A stretch of 64,000 nt of DNA. It comes from Mycolicibacterium parafortuitum. GTDB taxonomy: Bacteria; Actinomycetota; Actinomycetes; Mycobacteriales; Mycobacteriaceae. This document shows positions 35,262 to 43,151 of this stretch, piece by piece. The position numbers and the translations under genes were made by a program. The first letter of the stretch is position 1; each line of letters opens with the position of its first letter. The notes below the pieces were generated by a model, which was not told where the DNA came from, did no database searches, and saw only the letters and a program-made list of their open reading frames with translations. Location: the NCBI RefSeq assembly GCF_002086815.1, contig NZ_MVID01000003.1, positions 287,230-351,229 of the forward strand, in the 5' to 3' direction.

Positions 35262-36869
35262 TCAGTACACGTCGCGCAGGTAGCGACGAGCGGTGATCAG
35301 CTCGTTGACGTAGGCGTGCGCCGCATCCGCGGAGAGCCCGCCCGCGGTGCGGATCACCTCGTGCAGGGTCCGGTGCACGTCCCTGGCCATGCGCTCGGCG
35401 TCGCCGCACACGTAGAGGTGGGCGCCGTCCTGCAGCCAGGCGTACACCTCGACCGCGTGGGTCATCATGTGGTGCTGCACATAGTCTTTGGCCGCTTGGT
35501 CCCGGGAGAACGCGCAGTTCATCCGTGTCAGCACGCCCGCCTTCGCGAAGCCCTCGAGGTCGTCTCGGTAGAGGAAGTCGCTGTCGCGGTGGCGACCGCC
35601 GTAGAACAGCCAGGACGGGCCGGTCGCCCCGACCGCCTGGCGTTCCTGCAGGAACGCCCGGAACGGTGCTATGCCCGTGCCAGGTCCGATCATGATGATC
35701 GGCGTGTCCGGCCCCGGGAGCCGGAAGGTATCGTTGGGCGCCAGGTGAATTCGTACCCCGGTGGCCCGATCGGCAAGGTACCCGGAGGCCGCGCCGCGGT
35801 GCGCGCGGCCGCGGGCCTCATACTCGACGGTCGCCACGGTCAGGTGGATGCGATCGGGGTGCACCAGTGGGCTGGACGCGATCGAATAGTCGCGGTGCTG
35901 CAGGGGCCGAAGCGTCGGAATCACCTCGTCGACGGCGAGGTCGGCGAGTGCGAGAAGATCCAGCACGTCACGGCCGAACAGCCAGTTCGTCAATGTCGCG
36001 GAGTCACCGCTTCGCAGGATCGCGCCGGCCCCCGCGTCGCGGGTGCGCGACGCGACCAGAGCCTGCAACGCACCCGTGGGAATGCGCAGTTCGAGCCGCT
36101 CGGTCAGTAGCACGCCGAGTGGTTGATGATGTTGGGGCACAACGTCATCGGCATCGGCGCTGAGCCTTTCCAGGACGGCGTGGACGAGGCGGGGATCGTT
36201 GACCGGATGTATCCCCAGCGAGTCACCGGCCTGGTAGGTGATCCCGCTGTCAGCGAGGTCGATCTCGTAGTGGCGCACGGACTTGCCCGATCCCGGCGGG
36301 GTCAATGCCCGATTCACGGCCAGCCGTGCCGGAAACGGGTTGCGGCGGCTCCACTCCGAATCAGGTGCCGCCTCCGACGGGACGGCCGCGGTGCCGCCTG
36401 CGGGCGAGGCCAGTTCGGCCAGCCGCGTGATCACTTCGGCAGTCCACGCTTCCGACGGCTCCTCGAATTCGAGGTCGCAGTCCACCCGGTCGAGCAACCG
36501 ACTGGCGCCCAACTGCTCGAGCCGTGCGTCGACGAGCTTGCCCGCGTTGTTGAAGTACGGATAGAAACTGTCGCCGAGTCCGCAGACCGCGAACGTCAGG
36601 TGGTCGAGGCGCTCGGCATCGTCGTGCTCGAGTGCCTCCCAGAACACCTCGGCGTCGTAGGGTAGCTCACCGTCGCCGTAGGTGGCGGTGATGACGACGA
36701 AGTGCGTCGCCGCCTTCAGCGACTCCATGTCGAGGTCGTTGAGGTACTGGGGTTCGACCTCGATGCCGACACTCGCGGCGGCCTGCGCGAACTTCTTGGC
36801 CACCATCGCCGAATTGCCGGTTTCCGTGGCGAAACCGAGCACCAACGACAATGACCGCTGTTCCGGCAC
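35262..36869 (-). CDS. Diflavin reductase (sulfite reductase flavoprotein/CPR-like)
   Basis: A 535-residue protein with an N-terminal flavodoxin domain (LGFATETGNSAMVAKKF, FMN loop YGDGELP), an FAD-binding domain (RDYSIASS) and an NADPH-binding domain (MIGPGTGIAPFRAFLQER, LYVCGDAERMARDV), ending in an aromatic residue as in CysJ and cytochrome P450 reductase. It passes electrons from NADPH through FAD and FMN to an unknown partner; no sulfite reductase haemoprotein is adjacent. GTG 36869 was chosen for its GAGGGGG ribosome-binding site; an in-frame TTG at 36887 is an alternative. It lies downstream of a TetR gene and a clear palindrome. Confidence 0.87.
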   Translation of the reverse strand: MPEQRSLSLVLGFATETGNSAMVAKKFAQAAASVGIEVEPQYLNDLDMESLKAATHFVVITATYGDGELPYDAEVFWEALEHDDAERLDHLTFAVCGLGDSFYPYFNNAGKLVDARLEQLGASRLLDRVDCDLEFEEPSEAWTAEVITRLAELASPAGGTAAVPSEAAPDSEWSRRNPFPARLAVNRALTPPGSGKSVRHYEIDLADSGITYQAGDSLGIHPVNDPRLVHAVLERLSADADDVVPQHHQPLGVLLTERLELRIPTGALQALVASRTRDAGAGAILRSGDSATLTNWLFGRDVLDLLALADLAVDEVIPTLRPLQHRDYSIASSPLVHPDRIHLTVATVEYEARGRAHRGAASGYLADRATGVRIHLAPNDTFRLPGPDTPIIMIGPGTGIAPFRAFLQERQAVGATGPSWLFYGGRHRDSDFLYRDDLEGFAKAGVLTRMNCAFSRDQAAKDYVQHHMMTHAVEVYAWLQDGAHLYVCGDAERMARDVHRTLHEVIRTAGGLSADAAHAYVNELITARRYLRDVY

Positions 36870-36885
36870 CGAGACACACCCCCTC

Positions 36886-36905
36886 AAGTAAGGACACCCT
36901 TAGTT
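36886..36905. promoter_or_regulatory. 20-bp imperfect palindrome in front of the diflavin reductase gene, probable TetR operator
   Basis: AAGTAAGGACACCCTTAGTT is symmetric at 14 of 20 positions, with arms AAsTAAGG and CCTTAsTT. It lies 17 bases upstream of GTG 36869 and between that gene and the TetR gene at 36948, so it is the likely target of that regulator. Confidence 0.55.
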
Positions 36906-36947
36906 GGAAGGGACCTTAATCTCCGGAGCCGCGTCTGTGTGGGTTCC

Positions 36948-37586
36948 CTACCCGACCGTGGGGCGCACGGCGGCCACTCCGGCGATCACCGCGCGGAGCT
37001 GGCGGACGATGTCGTCCGAGGCCAGCGGCTCGGCGGAGCCGCTGGCGAAGGCCAGGATGCGGCCGCCGAGATAACTCAGCACAACCGAGATCTGCTCGTC
37101 GAGGAGATCTCGGTCCAGCGGTCCATGCTCGGGCTGGGCGGCGATGACGAGGCGTTCGACGATCCCGCGGAAGCTCTCCCCCATCTGTGCGAAGTTCTCC
37201 GACAGCACTGGGTCGCCGCGGGCGAGCAGCGACAGCTCCAGCCGGGCGCGGGTCCGCGACAGTTGCGGGTCCTCGCGAATCGACAGGATCTGCCTGGCGA
37301 GCCGCGTCGCGATCACATCGCCGTCCCCGATCGGCGCATCCTTGAACGCGGCCGCGAAGGCCTCGGCGTCATAGCGGACCAACTGATCGGCGACGCCGTG
37401 CAGCAGTGCCGTTCTGGTCCGGAAGTAGAACGAGGTCGTCCCGTCGGGAACCTCCGCCCGACGGTCGACCTTGAGGTGGCTCAGGCCGCGGGGACCGTCC
37501 TCGGCCAGCAGCGCGATCGCGGCGTCGCAGAGGCTGCGACGACGTTCGACGGCGTTGTGCTTGCGGCGGTTGTCAACGCCGACAAT
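36948..37586 (-). CDS. TetR family regulator with no standard start codon (ATT suggested)
   Basis: The protein has a canonical TetR DNA-binding region: RRRSLCDAAIALLAEDG, GLSHLKVDRRAEVPDGTTSFYFRTRTALLHG, and a helical C-terminal domain. Between the upstream in-frame stop (37599-37601) and the TTG at 37382, well past the helix-turn-helix, there is no ATG, GTG or TTG in frame. The only near-cognate start giving a full N-terminus is ATT at 37586 (M/I-VGVDNRRKHNAVE, 212 residues). Either ATT is used, or a single-base shift near 37575-37586 has separated a TTG in another frame from the body. It probably controls the diflavin reductase. Confidence 0.7.
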   Translation of the reverse strand: MVGVDNRRKHNAVERRRSLCDAAIALLAEDGPRGLSHLKVDRRAEVPDGTTSFYFRTRTALLHGVADQLVRYDAEAFAAAFKDAPIGDGDVIATRLARQILSIREDPQLSRTRARLELSLLARGDPVLSENFAQMGESFRGIVERLVIAAQPEHGPLDRDLLDEQISVVLSYLGGRILAFASGSAEPLASDDIVRQLRAVIAGVAAVRPTVG

Positions 37587-37685
37587 ATTACGGCCGCGTC
37601 AGGCAGCTAATAGGCGAAATCGCATTCTGGCGCCGATGTTCTCGGACTTTTGCGGCGGGAAGAAGTTTCGGCGAGCGCGCCGAGT

Positions 37686-38708
37686 TCATCGACGCGCTGG
37701 TGGTGCCATCCCGGTGAGTGCGGCATCGGCCGCCCGCAGCACCTCGGCCGCCGCGGCGATGCCCTCGATCCGTCCGAGCTCGACGTCCTCGTGCTCGATG
37801 TTGACCATCATGTCGGGGTCGACCTCGCGCAGCGCGCGAAGGAATTCGGTCCAGTACGCGGTGTCGTGCCCCTTGCCGAGCGCCACGAAATCCCAGGCCG
37901 AATTCTTCGGCCACTCGTTGGCCCATTCGTCGGCGCCGAGATTAATCCGCGGCTCCTGGGGCGACAGCCGCCGGAAGCTGTTGTCCAGCACGCCGTTGAG
38001 CGCGACGGACTCGGGATTGACGCGGACGTCCTTGGCGGCGGCGTGCAGCACGAGTCCGCCGAGATGACGAACCACTTCGACGGGGTCCATCTGCTGCCAG
38101 AACAGGTGTGACGCGTCGAGCTCGACGCCGAGGTGGGTCGCCCCGGTGCGCTCGAGGAGTTCGTGCACCGACGCGCAATTGAAGACGAGGTTCTGCGGAT
38201 GCAGCTCGAGCGCGACCTTGACGTCGTAATCGCGGGCCAGCCGGTCGGTCTCGCGCCAGAACTCGGTGGCGACACCCCACTGATGGTCGAGCACGTCGAG
38301 TGCGGCCGAGTTCCAGGCGTTGACGATCCAGTTCGGCCGCACCCCGCCGGGTTCGCCCGCGGGCAGCCCGGACATCGTCACGACGCGATGCTGGCCGAGC
38401 CGTTGCGCGAGCCGGATCGACCGGTGGACGTCGGCGGCGTGCCTGACACCGATCTCCGGATTCGGGTGAAGCGGGTTGCCGTTGCAGTTCAGTCCGGCGA
38501 TCGACACTCCCGTGCCCTCGAAGACGCCGAGGAAGTCGTCGCGCGCGGTGTCGCTGACCAGGATGTCGTCGATGTCGGGCACATGAACCGGCGCCAGGAA
38601 ACCGCCGGTGTTGAGCTCGATGCCGGTCAGACCGAGTCCGGCGATCACCGCGATCGCGTCGGACAGCGGCCGGTCGTGCAGGATCGCGTTGTACAGGCCG
38701 AGTTTCAT
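37686..38708 (-). CDS. Sugar phosphate isomerase/epimerase-like TIM-barrel protein
   Basis: A 340-residue AP-endonuclease-2/xylose-isomerase-like TIM barrel. It starts MKLGLYNAILHDRPLSDAI, with metal-ligand candidates Glu in VALELHPQN, His/Asp in GVELDASHLFWQQMD, and Glu in VNIEHEDVE. The family isomerises, epimerises or dehydrates sugars and inositols. Last gene of the five-gene minus-strand polyol-type operon. GGAGGGAG lies just before ATG 38708, directly after the hairpin at 38722-38784. The exact substrate is unknown. Confidence 0.85.
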   Translation of the reverse strand: MKLGLYNAILHDRPLSDAIAVIAGLGLTGIELNTGGFLAPVHVPDIDDILVSDTARDDFLGVFEGTGVSIAGLNCNGNPLHPNPEIGVRHAADVHRSIRLAQRLGQHRVVTMSGLPAGEPGGVRPNWIVNAWNSAALDVLDHQWGVATEFWRETDRLARDYDVKVALELHPQNLVFNCASVHELLERTGATHLGVELDASHLFWQQMDPVEVVRHLGGLVLHAAAKDVRVNPESVALNGVLDNSFRRLSPQEPRINLGADEWANEWPKNSAWDFVALGKGHDTAYWTEFLRALREVDPDMMVNIEHEDVELGRIEGIAAAAEVLRAADAALTGMAPPARR

Positions 38709-38721
38709 GGTTCTCCCTCCG

Positions 38722-38784
38722 CGCCGAAATTGCATTCCAGCAGGCGTCTACTCGCACTTTCGCTGCTGGAACGCAATTTCGGCG
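38722..38784. repeat. Long inverted repeat (22-bp arms, 19-base loop) between two operon genes
   Basis: The arms are 38722-38743 and 38763-38784 with a single mismatch; in the minus-strand transcript that position is a G-U pair, so all 22 positions pair. The second arm ends 12 bases before the ribosome-binding site of the 38708 gene. No T-run follows. It resembles a dispersed palindromic unit rather than a simple terminator. Confidence 0.85.
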
Positions 38785-38790
38785 AGTATG

Positions 38791-39663
38791 TCAGCGGTAC
38801 TTGTCGACGTACTCGGTCATGGTCGCCAGCTGATAGCGCGACACCTCGTGGGCCTGCTCGTCCTCGGCGAACACGCTCGACACCATCACGGTGTCGTCGC
38901 GGTCATAGAAGCCGAGTTCGGCCAGCCCGCCGAAGAATTCGTCCCAGTCGACGTCGCCGTCACCGATTTTGAGGTGCTGGTGCACCCGGACCGGGTTGCC
39001 CGGCGGGTTGGTGATGTAGCGCAGCCCGTGGGAGCGGTGATGGTCCATCGTGTCGGCGACGTGCACCAGACGCAGCTTGTCGCCGGCGGCGGCCATGATC
39101 TCGGCCATGTTCGCGCCCATGTGGAAGGCATGGCAGGCCACGAACACCATGCCGATGTTCGGTGAGTTCACGCCGCGGATGATGCGCACCGCTTCGAGGC
39201 CGTCCTCGACGAAATCGTCGGGGTGCGGGTCGATCCGGACATCGATGCCCTCACGCTCGAAGATCGGCACCAGCTCTTCCATCGACCGGAAGAACGCCCG
39301 CTCGGACTCCTCGGCCCGTTCGGGGCGGCCGGAGAACTCGGTGTTGACGACGTTCACGCCGAGATCGACGGTAATCTGCACGACGCGCTTCCAGTTGCGC
39401 ACCGCGGCCTCGCGGGCGTCCTCGTCGGGACCCGACCAGCGCAGCACCGGCAGCACGGACGCGATGCCGACGCCGGCGTCGGCACAGGCCTTGCGGAACT
39501 TCGCGACCAGATCGTCGTCGGCACGCGGGTGGTTGTAGAACGGGATGAAGTCGCGGTGCGGCGTCAGCTGCAGGTACTCGTATCCGAGATCTGCAACCAC
39601 AGAAGGCAATTCGAGCAGCGAATAGTCGTGGTGGAACGGTGTGGGGTCGAGGGCGATCAACAT
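38791..39663 (-). CDS. Sugar phosphate isomerase/epimerase-like TIM-barrel protein
   Basis: A 290-residue TIM barrel of the same superfamily as its neighbours, starting MLIALDPTPFHHDYSLLELPSVVADLGYEYLQL. Metal-site candidates are Glu in VVNTEFSG, Asp/His in VRIDPHPDDF, His in FVACHAFHMGAN and His in RLVHVADTMDHH. It lies four bases after the Gfo/Idh/MocA gene and so is co-transcribed with it. In inositol-type pathways such enzymes act as inosose isomerases or dehydratases. The substrate is not fixed by sequence. Confidence 0.85.
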   Translation of the reverse strand: MLIALDPTPFHHDYSLLELPSVVADLGYEYLQLTPHRDFIPFYNHPRADDDLVAKFRKACADAGVGIASVLPVLRWSGPDEDAREAAVRNWKRVVQITVDLGVNVVNTEFSGRPERAEESERAFFRSMEELVPIFEREGIDVRIDPHPDDFVEDGLEAVRIIRGVNSPNIGMVFVACHAFHMGANMAEIMAAAGDKLRLVHVADTMDHHRSHGLRYITNPPGNPVRVHQHLKIGDGDVDWDEFFGGLAELGFYDRDDTVMVSSVFAEDEQAHEVSRYQLATMTEYVDKYR

Positions 39664-39667
39664 GTCG

Positions 39668-40699
39668 TCAGGCTCCCGGGATCGAGGTGCGGTCGGCCAT
39701 CGTCACCGCGACGCGTTGTCCGGACCGCAGGGCCTGTACCCCCGCTTCGCACACCGCGGTGGCGGCGTAGCCGTCCCATGCGGTGGGGCCGTCGGTGTAG
39801 TCGCCTGTCTCGGCGCCCGTTCGCACCGCGTCGATCCAGCGCTGGATCTCGGTGTCGTAGGCGCGGCCGAACCGCTCCTTGAAGCTCGGCGTGATGGTTC
39901 CACCCCACGTGCCGGGGGCGCTCTTGCGGACCAGACCGACATCGAGACCGATCATCGCGCTGCCCTTCTCGGCGACGAGCTCGGTGCGCACCTCGTACGC
40001 GACGCCCGTGGTGACGAACAGTTCGACGTCGACGTGGCGACCGCCGGCGGTGCGCATGATCGCGATCTGCGGATCGGACAGTCCGCCGCCGGCCAGGGAA
40101 TTCGGTGTGGGCGTGACGATCTGGACAGACGTGATCTCCTCACCGAACAGGAACCGGGTGACGTCGACCTCGTGGACGAGCGAATCGCGCACCGTCATCA
40201 CCGAATCGAAGTGTGCGGGCACGGCCGGGTTGCGGTGCACGCAGTGCAGCACCAGCGGGTTGCCGAGCTCTCCTCCGTCGATGAACGCCTTCAGCGCGGC
40301 GTACTCGTCGTCGAAGCGGCGCATGAAACCGACCTGGATCAGCCGGATTCCGAGTTCGGCCTCGCGGCGCACCACCTCCAGTGAGGTCTCGACGTCGGTG
40401 GTCAAAGGCTTCTCGCACAGCACCGGCTTACGGTGTTCCAGGCACGCCAGCAGTTGCTTCTCGTGCGTCGGGCCGGGAGTCGCGAGCAGGACCGCGTCGA
40501 CGTCGGGGTCGGCGATCGCGTCGAGCGGATCGGTGACGGCCCGGCAGCCGGGGATGGTGACGGCGAGCTGTTCGGCCTTCTCGGTGACGTAGTCGTTGAC
40601 GACGCTGACGCGGGCGCCCGAGATCCGGGAGGTGATGCGGGCGACGTGGTCGGCGCCCATCAGGCCGACGCCGAGCACGGCGATGCGGACATCGTTCAT
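39668..40699 (-). CDS. Gfo/Idh/MocA family NAD(P)-dependent oxidoreductase (inositol dehydrogenase-like)
   Basis: A 343-residue dehydrogenase: Rossmann motif AVLGVGLMGADHVARI at 7-22, the EKPLTTD catalytic-Lys motif near 98, and the D-x-x-x-H-type active-site region in SLVHEVDVTRFLFGE. It most resembles myo-inositol 2-dehydrogenase (IolG) types in this layout, together with an IolE-like enzyme and a sugar porter, but other polyols or sugar acids are possible. It lies between the IolE-like gene and the 38791 barrel with gaps of four bases each. Confidence 0.87.
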   Translation of the reverse strand: MNDVRIAVLGVGLMGADHVARITSRISGARVSVVNDYVTEKAEQLAVTIPGCRAVTDPLDAIADPDVDAVLLATPGPTHEKQLLACLEHRKPVLCEKPLTTDVETSLEVVRREAELGIRLIQVGFMRRFDDEYAALKAFIDGGELGNPLVLHCVHRNPAVPAHFDSVMTVRDSLVHEVDVTRFLFGEEITSVQIVTPTPNSLAGGGLSDPQIAIMRTAGGRHVDVELFVTTGVAYEVRTELVAEKGSAMIGLDVGLVRKSAPGTWGGTITPSFKERFGRAYDTEIQRWIDAVRTGAETGDYTDGPTAWDGYAATAVCEAGVQALRSGQRVAVTMADRTSIPGA

Positions 40700-40703
40700 G
40701 GTG

Positions 40704-41621
40704 TCAGAACCTCACAGACGGGATACCGCAGGACCCGAGGTAGCGCCGGGTCCGTTGGGCGATGGGCAGCGGGGCGTCGACCTCGCAGGGATACATGTCC
40801 TGCTCGACGATCGCGAAGACGTCGATACCGAGACGCTCGATCTCGGCCAGCAGCGGCGGTATCTCCGGGATGCCCAGTGGCGGTTCGGTCATCGCACCGA
40901 GCTTCACCGCCTCCCCGAAGGGCAGGTCCTCGGACTCGACCTCGGCGCGCACCACCGGGTCGACCTGCTTGAGATGCAGATACCCGATGCGCTCCGGGGC
41001 GCGGCGGATGATCGCGAGATTGTCGCCGCCGCAATAGGAGATGTGCCCGGTGTCCAGGCACAGATTCACGAACCGGCCGTCGGTGCCGTCGAGGAACCGG
41101 TAGACGTTGTCTTCGGTGTCGACATGCGAGTCGGCGTGCGGGTGGTATTGCGCACGCACCCCGTAGGTTTCGAACATCGCCTTACCGAGGTCGTCCATCC
41201 CGGCGGTCTTGCGGGCCCACTGCTCGGCGGTCAGGGTGCGGTCTTCGAGCACCTCGCCGGTGGCCGGGTCGCGCCACATCTCCGGGATCACCACCACGTG
41301 TTCACCGCCGACCGCGGCGGTCAGCTTCGCGACGTCGTCGATCTGCTTCCACACCGAGTTCCAGTTGTCGGCCGCGGGAACCCCGTCCCGGTGCAGATGC
41401 TCGAACACCGTCCCCGCCGACAGCTTGAGCCCGCGCGAACCCAGTTCGTCGGCCAGTTGCGCCGGATCGGTCGGCAGGTACCCGTACGGGCCCAGCTCGA
41501 TCCACGTGTAGCCGGCCGCGGCCACCTCGTCGAGAAACCGCGTGTACGGCGTCTGCTGCGGATCGTCGGGAAACCACACGCCCCACGAGTCCGGCGCCGA
41601 TCCCACGTGAATTGTGCTCAT
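40704..41621 (-). CDS. Inosose dehydratase-like (IolE-type) TIM-barrel protein
   Basis: A 305-residue protein opening VGSAPDSWGVWFPDDPQQTPYTRFLDEVAAAGYTWIELGPYGYLP, which is the IolE/myo-inosose-2-dehydratase hallmark. Metal ligands fit Glu/His positions in YHPHADSHVDTE, LCLDTGHISYCGGD, and VEQDMYP. IolE converts 2-keto-myo-inositol to the diketo acid precursor. The ATG overlaps the porter stop (ATGA), linking uptake and catabolism. Related enzymes act on other cyclitols, so the name is tentative. Confidence 0.85.
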   Translation of the reverse strand: MSTIHVGSAPDSWGVWFPDDPQQTPYTRFLDEVAAAGYTWIELGPYGYLPTDPAQLADELGSRGLKLSAGTVFEHLHRDGVPAADNWNSVWKQIDDVAKLTAAVGGEHVVVIPEMWRDPATGEVLEDRTLTAEQWARKTAGMDDLGKAMFETYGVRAQYHPHADSHVDTEDNVYRFLDGTDGRFVNLCLDTGHISYCGGDNLAIIRRAPERIGYLHLKQVDPVVRAEVESEDLPFGEAVKLGAMTEPPLGIPEIPPLLAEIERLGIDVFAIVEQDMYPCEVDAPLPIAQRTRRYLGSCGIPSVRF

Positions 41622-43051
41622 ACTGCGGTCCTTTCCAGGGAGTTGGGAGTGCCGATGGCTTCCAGGCGCTCTTCGAGTTGCTCGAGGGAGGTGCCCTTGG
41701 TCTCCGGTACGACGCGATGCACGAACACGAACGACGCGATGTTGACGACGACGAACAGTGCGAACGTGCCGGTGGAGCCGAGGGCGTTGTTCAGCAGCGG
41801 GAACAGGAACGAGATGACCGCGTTGGTGCACCAGAGCACGAAGACCGCGATGCCCATGGCGAATCCGCGCACCGACAGCGGGAAGATCTCCGACAGCAGG
41901 AGCCACACGCAGGTGCCGATGAACATCTGCACGAACCCGACGAACAGCACCATGCACGCGAGGATCACGTAGCTGCGGGTGGTGTTCTCCGGCAACAGGA
42001 ATGCCGCGGCGAGGAGGGCCTGGGAGGCGGCGACGCCGGCGAAGCCGATCAGCAGCATGGTGCGCCTGCCGATGAAGCCGAGCAGGATGATGCCGATGAT
42101 CGTGGTGACCACCGACGTGACGCCGACCGCGATCGTCGCGACGAGTGCGGCGCTGACACCCAGCCCGCTCTGCTCCAGGATCGTCGGGGCGTAGTAGTTC
42201 ACGGTGTTGATACCGGTGGCCTGCTGGACGATCGCCAGCCCGCAGCCGATCAGCACCACGCGGCGGATCCACGGCACGTCCCGGATCACCGTGAACGGGG
42301 TGCCCGCGGTCTTGAGCGCGTGGGACTTACGCATGTGGCTGGTGTGCTCGACGACGATCGCGTACTCGTTGTCGGCGTCTTCCGGATTCCGGCTCAGCGC
42401 CAACACCTTCCGCGTCTCCTGCAACCGGCCCTTCAGCGCGTACCAGCGCGGGGAGTCCGGAAGTGCCAGCATCCCGAGGAACAGCGCGACCGCGGGGATC
42501 GACGCGACGGCGAGCATCGTCCGCCACACGTGCGGGTCCTGGATGAGATGGTCGAGCAGGGCGTTGGTCGCGAACGCGAGCATCTGACCGGTGACGATCA
42601 TCAGCTCGTTGATGGTGACCATCCGACCGCGGCGCTCGGCCGGCGCCATCTCGGCGAGGTAGAGGGGGCAGGTCACCGCGGCGGCCCCGACACCGAGGCC
42701 GAGGATGATGCGGGCGGCGACCATGATCTGCACGTTCGGGGCGAGCGCACACCCGAGCGCACCGACGAGGAACAACCCCGCACAGACCAGCAGGGCATTC
42801 TTGCGGCCGATGCGGTCGGCGACCCGGCCGCCGAACAGGGCGCCGAAGGCCGCCCCGGGGAACAGCAGCGCGCTGACCACCGTGGCCTCGCCGAACGCCG
42901 ACAGCGCCAGGTCGTCCTTCATGTACAGCAGCGCCCCCGAGATGACTCCGGTGTCGTAGCCGAACAACAGTCCGCCGAGGGTGGCGATCACGGTGAGCTT
43001 CGTCAGGAACTTGCCCGAACTGCCGGGCGAAGGTTGTGCGGACACGAGCAC
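41618..43051 (-). CDS. Major facilitator sugar-porter family transporter (inositol/polyol type)
   Basis: A 477-residue, 12-helix transporter. Sugar-porter signatures are LGGLLFGYDTGVISGALLY in helix 1, GGRVADRIGRKNAL, PLYLAEMAPAERRGR, ALPDSPRWY, GINTVNYYAPTILE and the C-terminal PETKGTSLEQLEE. These match myo-inositol/sugar proton symporters such as IolT. First gene of the five-gene operon; the divergent LacI gene and the palindrome at 43064 lie just upstream. The annotated start is GTG 43051; a second GTG three codons on (43045) is better placed behind ACGAGG. Confidence 0.9.
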   Translation of the reverse strand: MLVSAQPSPGSSGKFLTKLTVIATLGGLLFGYDTGVISGALLYMKDDLALSAFGEATVVSALLFPGAAFGALFGGRVADRIGRKNALLVCAGLFLVGALGCALAPNVQIMVAARIILGLGVGAAAVTCPLYLAEMAPAERRGRMVTINELMIVTGQMLAFATNALLDHLIQDPHVWRTMLAVASIPAVALFLGMLALPDSPRWYALKGRLQETRKVLALSRNPEDADNEYAIVVEHTSHMRKSHALKTAGTPFTVIRDVPWIRRVVLIGCGLAIVQQATGINTVNYYAPTILEQSGLGVSAALVATIAVGVTSVVTTIIGIILLGFIGRRTMLLIGFAGVAASQALLAAAFLLPENTTRSYVILACMVLFVGFVQMFIGTCVWLLLSEIFPLSVRGFAMGIAVFVLWCTNAVISFLFPLLNNALGSTGTFALFVVVNIASFVFVHRVVPETKGTSLEQLEERLEAIGTPNSLERTAV

Positions 43052-43063
43052 CTCGTTTCTGGA

Positions 43064-43079
43064 ACTAACGCGCGTTAGT
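43064..43079. promoter_or_regulatory. Perfect 16-bp LacI-type operator, with a second overlapping half-site
   Basis: ACTAACGCGCGTTAGT is its own reverse complement and has the central CG of LacI/GalR operators. TAACGCGCGT is repeated immediately after (43079-43088). It lies 13 bases upstream of the porter start and in the promoter gap shared with the LacI gene. Confidence 0.75.
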
Positions 43080-43094
43080 AACGCGCGTGAGACC

Positions 43095-43100
43095 TACTAT
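43095..43100 (+). promoter_or_regulatory. -10 element of the LacI-family gene
   Basis: TACTAT fits TANNNT and starts seven bases after the operator repeat, so the regulator would repress itself as well as the operon. Confidence 0.5.
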
Positions 43101-43151
43101 GAACCCGACCCGTGAATGTGTCAACCGTCACTCCGAGCGAACGGACAACCA

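Noticed and set aside
41612..43078. 488-codon plus-strand frame opposite the sugar porter
   Set aside because: Its composition (runs of Glu, Gln, His, Arg, Asp) is that of an antisense shadow of a membrane protein; the minus-strand porter has all family motifs.
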